Source: CAYQXJ01 sp964421565 (lineage in GTDB: Bacteria > Planctomycetota > Brocadiia > SM23-32). Taken from it: DNA of 64,000 nucleotides. Of this stretch, positions 61,244 to 64,000 are shown in pieces. The stretch covers positions 48,947 to 112,946 of the forward strand of contig CAYQXJ010000013.1 of the NCBI GenBank assembly GCA_964421565.1, written 5' to 3'. Below the pieces are notes generated by a model. That model had not been told where the DNA came from. It ran no database searches and saw nothing but the letters and a program-made list of their open reading frames with translations. Both the position numbers and the translations under genes were made by a program. The first letter of the stretch is position 1; each line of letters starts with the position of its first letter.

Positions 61244-61525
61244 ATGCTCACTCACGACAGAACTCTGGAACTGAGAGACGCCAGCCAGGCCCGGACCGAT
61301 GAGGAGCGCTTGGTCTGCCGATTGCTCCAGACGGAAGGGCCGTGCACCGTGTCTGAGATGGTTCGGCGAATGGCTCAAGTCATGTACGATGATACCTTGA
61401 AGCACGGGGGCTGGGCAGCGGACATCGGACTCTTTGGCCCCCGGCTGTTCGAGCGGGACGCTCTCGCCGTGCTGGATGCGATGAAGGACAGATGTCTGTC
61501 AGTGGAAGGCGAGGATGATAAGTGA
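61244..61525 (+). CDS. Small HTH-like protein upstream of chromate transporter genes, 93 aa
   Basis: ATG at 61244 with CGGAGGT upstream. Residues TDEERLVCRLLQTEGPCTVS and EMVRRMAQVMYDDTLKHGG have the shape of a winged-helix start, followed by GLFGPRLFERDALAVLDAMK. It could be the regulator of the cassette, but no family is certain. Its stop overlaps the start of the transporter fusion (GTGA), so translation is coupled. Confidence 0.6.
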   Translation: MLTHDRTLELRDASQARTDEERLVCRLLQTEGPCTVSEMVRRMAQVMYDDTLKHGGWAADIGLFGPRLFERDALAVLDAMKDRCLSVEGEDDK

Positions 61526-62685
61526 ATGGACCCAGCCATGATTCGCCGGAGCCACGCCGTGTCTCGGGCTTCAGCCTTTTCTGGACGTTTCTCCGCATCG
61601 GCTTTACGACTTTCGGCGGCGGCTTTGCCATGGCCGCCGTGTTGAGGCACGAACTCGTGCTGAAGCGAAGGTGGCTGACCGAGCGGGAGTTCTTCGACAC
61701 GCTATGCACGGCGACGGCGATCCCCGGTGCGGTGGCCGTGAATCTCGCTTTTCTGGAAGGCCGACGCTTGCGTGGCCTTTCAGGCGGGCTGACCGCCGCC
61801 GTTGGCACAGTATGCCCATCTGTGCTGATGATCCTCTTGATCGCCCGCGTGGCGGCGCCGTACTTCGACCAGCCCACAGTTGCGGCATTCCTGAAGGGAT
61901 GCGCCATAGCGGTGGCTGGGCAGATCGCATTTGCCGCTTTCGCGTTCGTGCGGGGCCTGCGGCCGCATTGGCAGAATGCCGCTGTATGTGGACTGGGGCT
62001 GTCCGTTTTGGCCCTGGGAGCGCATCCAGTCTGGGCAGTCGCTGCTACCGCCGTATTGGGCTACCTGATCATGCATAAGCGGATGGCGCGGCGCACAGAT
62101 GAGGCCGAGGCGGAACTGGACCTGCTGGAACTGATCGAGGGTATCACGGCTCCCGAGTTCGCGACCGGGTCGTTTGAGAAAGACCTGAAGGATGTCCTGC
62201 ACAAATCCGATGAGACGATGTGGGCTCGATTCGCCACCCTTCTTGAGGAATGCCCGGTCCTGGATTTGAGAGAGTCGATGAGTGTGGATGAGTTTCTGGA
62301 TCTGGCCGCCGAGGAACTTGCGCCAAGGCTCCATGCCGACGCCACGACGCTGGCGTCGGCGCTGAAGAACCGAGAGGCCAAGAGCAGCACTGTGCTCAAC
62401 CAATGGTTGGCGGTACCGCACGTTATCCTGGAAGGCGAGGGAACATTTGAGATGCTGATGGCTCGCTCGCGAGGTGGAGTCCGTTTTTCAGGGCAAGCCC
62501 AGGACATACGGACCGTCTTCGTGCTGGTCGGGTCCGTGGATGAGCGTGACTTCTACCTGCGGGCCCTTGTGCGCATCGCCCGGATAGCCGGCAACGACGA
62601 GTTCCGTGAGCGTTGGCTCGAGGCGGAAGGGACACGAGGACTGAAAGAGGCTGCTCGGTTGGCAGGGAGAACGGCGACGGGCTGA
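61522..62685 (+). CDS. chrA: Chromate transporter domain fused to PTS EIIA-like domain
   Basis: 387 aa from the GTG at 61522. Residues about 12-190 are one CHR domain: FSLFWTFLRIGFTTFGGGFA (the F-x-x-FGG pattern), then LRHELVLKRRWLTEREFFDT, TAIPGAVAVNLAFLEGRRL, then four more helices. A linker with HKSDETMWARFATLLEECPV leads to a PTS EIIA type-2-like domain (about 240-375): LDLRESMSVDEFLDLAAEEL, LAVPHVILEGEG (His300, at the phospho-His position of IAIPHA), and DIRTVFVLVGSVDERDFYLR. The second CHR half is the next gene. This implies regulation of the transporter by a phosphotransfer or nitrogen-PTS chain; that is inference. Confidence 0.85.
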   Translation: MNGPSHDSPEPRRVSGFSLFWTFLRIGFTTFGGGFAMAAVLRHELVLKRRWLTEREFFDTLCTATAIPGAVAVNLAFLEGRRLRGLSGGLTAAVGTVCPSVLMILLIARVAAPYFDQPTVAAFLKGCAIAVAGQIAFAAFAFVRGLRPHWQNAAVCGLGLSVLALGAHPVWAVAATAVLGYLIMHKRMARRTDEAEAELDLLELIEGITAPEFATGSFEKDLKDVLHKSDETMWARFATLLEECPVLDLRESMSVDEFLDLAAEELAPRLHADATTLASALKNREAKSSTVLNQWLAVPHVILEGEGTFEMLMARSRGGVRFSGQAQDIRTVFVLVGSVDERDFYLRALVRIARIAGNDEFRERWLEAEGTRGLKEAARLAGRTATG

Positions 62686-62765
62686 TCTGCGCCTGCTCAG
62701 CGTGACTTCCCGCCCTTCATCTGGCCGGAAGCGGGCGCGTCGGTTATCGAAGGAGCAATGACGGC

Positions 62766-63308
62766 ATGCAGAAATTGTGGTTGCTGGCAGTAAGCTTCGC
62801 CATTATAGGCATTGGGGCCTATGGCGGGGGGCTCGTAACCGTGCCCCTGATCCAGCGAGAACTGGTGGAATCTCACCAAATGCTCTCCACGGATGAGATG
62901 TCCAAGATCCTGGCCATCGCACAGATGACGCCCGGCCCGATTGCCATCAACGCGGCTACCTTCGTAGGTTATCGAGTCGCAGGTCTGTGTGGCGCTTTAC
63001 TTGCCACGATCGTCGTCGTCATGCCGGCCATCGTGATCCTTGCGGTGTTGTTGCACCTGCGCGGCCCGGTAGCTCGGAACCACCCGTTCCTGCATCGGCA
63101 CTTTGTCCGGTTGCGCCGCGGTTTGCGGGCGGGCGTATTGAGTCTGCTGTTTTTCGCGACCTGGTCATATGGCCGCGGTGTGGTCACCGGGCTGCACGAG
63201 CTGGCCATCGCAATCGGGGCATTCCTGATTCTGACGGTATTCGAAGGGAAGGTCCACCCCATTGCCGTAATCGCGGGCTCGGGTCTGATCGGCTTGCTCA
63301 TTTTCTGA
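62766..63308 (+). CDS. chrA: Chromate transporter, second single-domain subunit
   Basis: 180 aa. AGGAG about ten bases before the ATG. CHR domain: LLAVSFAIIGIGAYGGGLVT (GGG pattern), VPLIQRELVESHQMLSTDEM, LAIAQMTPGPIAINAATFVG (the conserved TPGPIAIN signature), then several helices to IAVIAGSGLIGLLIF. Short-chain CHR proteins work as pairs of oppositely oriented halves, so it should form one transporter with the CHR half of the preceding fusion. Chromate or sulfate is the likely substrate by family; not proven here. Confidence 0.9.
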   Translation: MQKLWLLAVSFAIIGIGAYGGGLVTVPLIQRELVESHQMLSTDEMSKILAIAQMTPGPIAINAATFVGYRVAGLCGALLATIVVVMPAIVILAVLLHLRGPVARNHPFLHRHFVRLRRGLRAGVLSLLFFATWSYGRGVVTGLHELAIAIGAFLILTVFEGKVHPIAVIAGSGLIGLLIF

Positions 63309-63421
63309 TGACTGGACAAGGCACTGCACGCATGACGCAAAACGAAGGGTGTTCCCGCCACGGGGGGCGTGTGCGGGCTATCCCGCACCTTCCCACTACA
63401 CGCTGCTGTCCAGGTTTCACC

Positions 63422-63445
63422 CGACCCCAATCCGACGTTTCGAAC
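63422..63445 (+). repeat. Direct repeat flanking chr cassette, right copy
   Basis: Counterpart of 60998-61022; identical TCCGACGTTTCGAACT core. 2.4 kb apart, enclosing the HTH and both transporter genes. Confidence 0.6.
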
Positions 63446-63549
63446 TCCGACGGGGTATGTAAACAACAGAGAGAGTACACCGTCCTGCCCGACGCCGCAC
63501 CGGCGGCAAGGCCGAGGTCGTCGTGGGCGCAGCTCGATAGGAGCCGCCC

Positions 63550-63789
63550 ATGCATCCGACCGATGCCGACCTGAGTCCTGACCCGTTCGACAAGCTCACG
63601 GCAGGCGAACGCCGACGCGAGATCGCCGCCATCTTCGCAGCCGGTATCCTGCGCCTGAGCACCTGCCCGGGCATCGCGCCCGAACCCACCTCGCCGGGCG
63701 CGGATGACGCCCCCGCGAATAGCCCGGATTCGGCCCAGAAACCCCTTGACTCTGGCGGTGCGTCGAGCCCTCATGTCCCTGCTGGTTAA
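63550..63789 (+). CDS. Small hypothetical protein upstream of DUF2924 gene, 79 aa
   Basis: ATG at 63550 preceded by GGAG. N-terminal half DPFDKLTAGERRREIAAIFA with GILRL is helical; the rest is proline-, serine- and alanine-rich. Similar short ORFs precede DUF2924/recombinase genes in PVC-type mobile modules in my recollection, so it is probably the first gene of such a module. Confidence 0.55.
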   Translation: MHPTDADLSPDPFDKLTAGERRREIAAIFAAGILRLSTCPGIAPEPTSPGADDAPANSPDSAQKPLDSGGASSPHVPAG

Positions 63790-63822
63790 CGGGTTACGAG
63801 AACCAGAGATAGGAGGGCCAGC

Positions 63823-64000
63823 ATGGCCAGGAACATCGGCAAAGAGGTCGCCGCCATGCAGCGCATGACGGTGGCCGAGCTGCGTGGGAAGTATGCCGAG
63901 GTCTGCGGCGAAGAGACACGGTCGCGGCACAAGAAGCACCTGGTCCGCAGGATCGCCTGGCGGCTCCAGGCCAACGAAGAGGGAGACCTCTCCGAGCGTG
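63823..64000 (+). CDS. DUF2924 family protein, N-terminal part (cut by window end)
   Basis: ATG at 63823, preceded by AGGAGGG. 59 codons are visible: MARNIGKEVAAMQRMTVAEL, then RGKYAEVCGEETRSRHKKHL and VRRIAWRLQANEEGDLSER. This is the standard N-terminus of DUF2924 (L..KY.E..GE..RSRH...L..RIAWRLQA). DUF2924 genes normally sit next to a serine recombinase in mobile or phage-derived modules; that gene should follow outside the window. Confidence 0.85.
   Translation, partial: MARNIGKEVAAMQRMTVAELRGKYAEVCGEETRSRHKKHLVRRIAWRLQANEEGDLSER

Noticed and set aside
1..64000. CRISPR arrays, rRNA genes, replication origin
   Set aside because: No regularly spaced repeats, no rRNA-like sequence and no DnaA-box cluster were seen on reading the window.

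Overview
This is a 64-kb, GC-rich bacterial window. It contains one run of exactly 100 N (26237-26336), so it comes from a scaffolded draft or metagenome assembly. The gene content suggests an environmental heterotroph that uses sulfated and plant- or algal-type polysaccharides: two sulfatase-fold enzymes plus a sulfatase fragment, GH28, GH116, a large secreted clan-A-like glycosidase, a DUF1565 parallel beta-helix protein, Gfo/Idh/MocA and sugar isomerase genes, galK and a glycyl radical enzyme. With DapL, GldFG/DUF4340-type genes and a DUF2924 module, this fits a PVC-superphylum, Armatimonadota or Hydrogenedentota-like lineage. That assignment is inference; no rRNA or complete phylogenetic marker set is present.

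Layout. 1-7 kb: 3' end of carB, then a leftward cluster of glycyl radical enzyme activase, glycyl radical enzyme and an arylsulfatase-K-like sulfatase, then a Gfo/Idh/MocA oxidoreductase. 7-14 kb: housekeeping (CDP-alcohol phosphatidyltransferase, rpsR with terminator, NtrC-type regulator, DUF58, metallophosphoesterase, fxsA, hisD, tatA). 14-19 kb: beta-helix carbohydrate protein and a three-gene ABC exporter. 19-24 kb: two tandem aminotransferases (dapL, type Ic aspartate aminotransferase), holA, small ORFs and an FMN reductase-like protein. 24-32 kb: a disturbed accessory region with a zinc alcohol dehydrogenase, a partial second copy of it around the assembly gap, a truncated sulfatase, a secreted glycosidase, GH28, a 41-bp dispersed repeat and a 128-bp duplicated small-ORF segment. 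32-44 kb: DUF72, coaX, leuS, galK, a GT4 glycosyltransferase, a cupin lipoprotein, GH116, yggT, and a MoxR ATPase with a coupled 56-aa ORF. 44-52 kb: cvpA, an unrecognised protein with tandem HTH-like repeats, ahcY-metK (activated methyl cycle), tRNA-Leu, a phosphohexomutase, yraN. 52-58 kb: a five-gene, translationally coupled ABC locus of gliding-type (GldA/F/G-like plus DUF4340). 58-64 kb: a sulfatase-fold enzyme lacking the formylglycine cysteine, a sugar isomerase, tRNA-Asn with promoter and terminator, then an accessory segment with a two-gene split chromate transporter. The first of these genes is fused to a PTS EIIA-like domain and the pair is flanked by imperfect direct repeats. The window ends in the start of a DUF2924 module.

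The observations most worth pursuing are the ChrA-EIIA fusion cassette (61.2-63.3 kb), the tandem-repeat HTH protein (45.2-46.5 kb) with a palindromic site upstream, the glycyl radical eliminase/ARSK-like sulfatase pair (1.7-5.6 kb) and the shortened GldG-like component in the ABC locus. The gap region at 26 kb should be treated as a possible misassembly.
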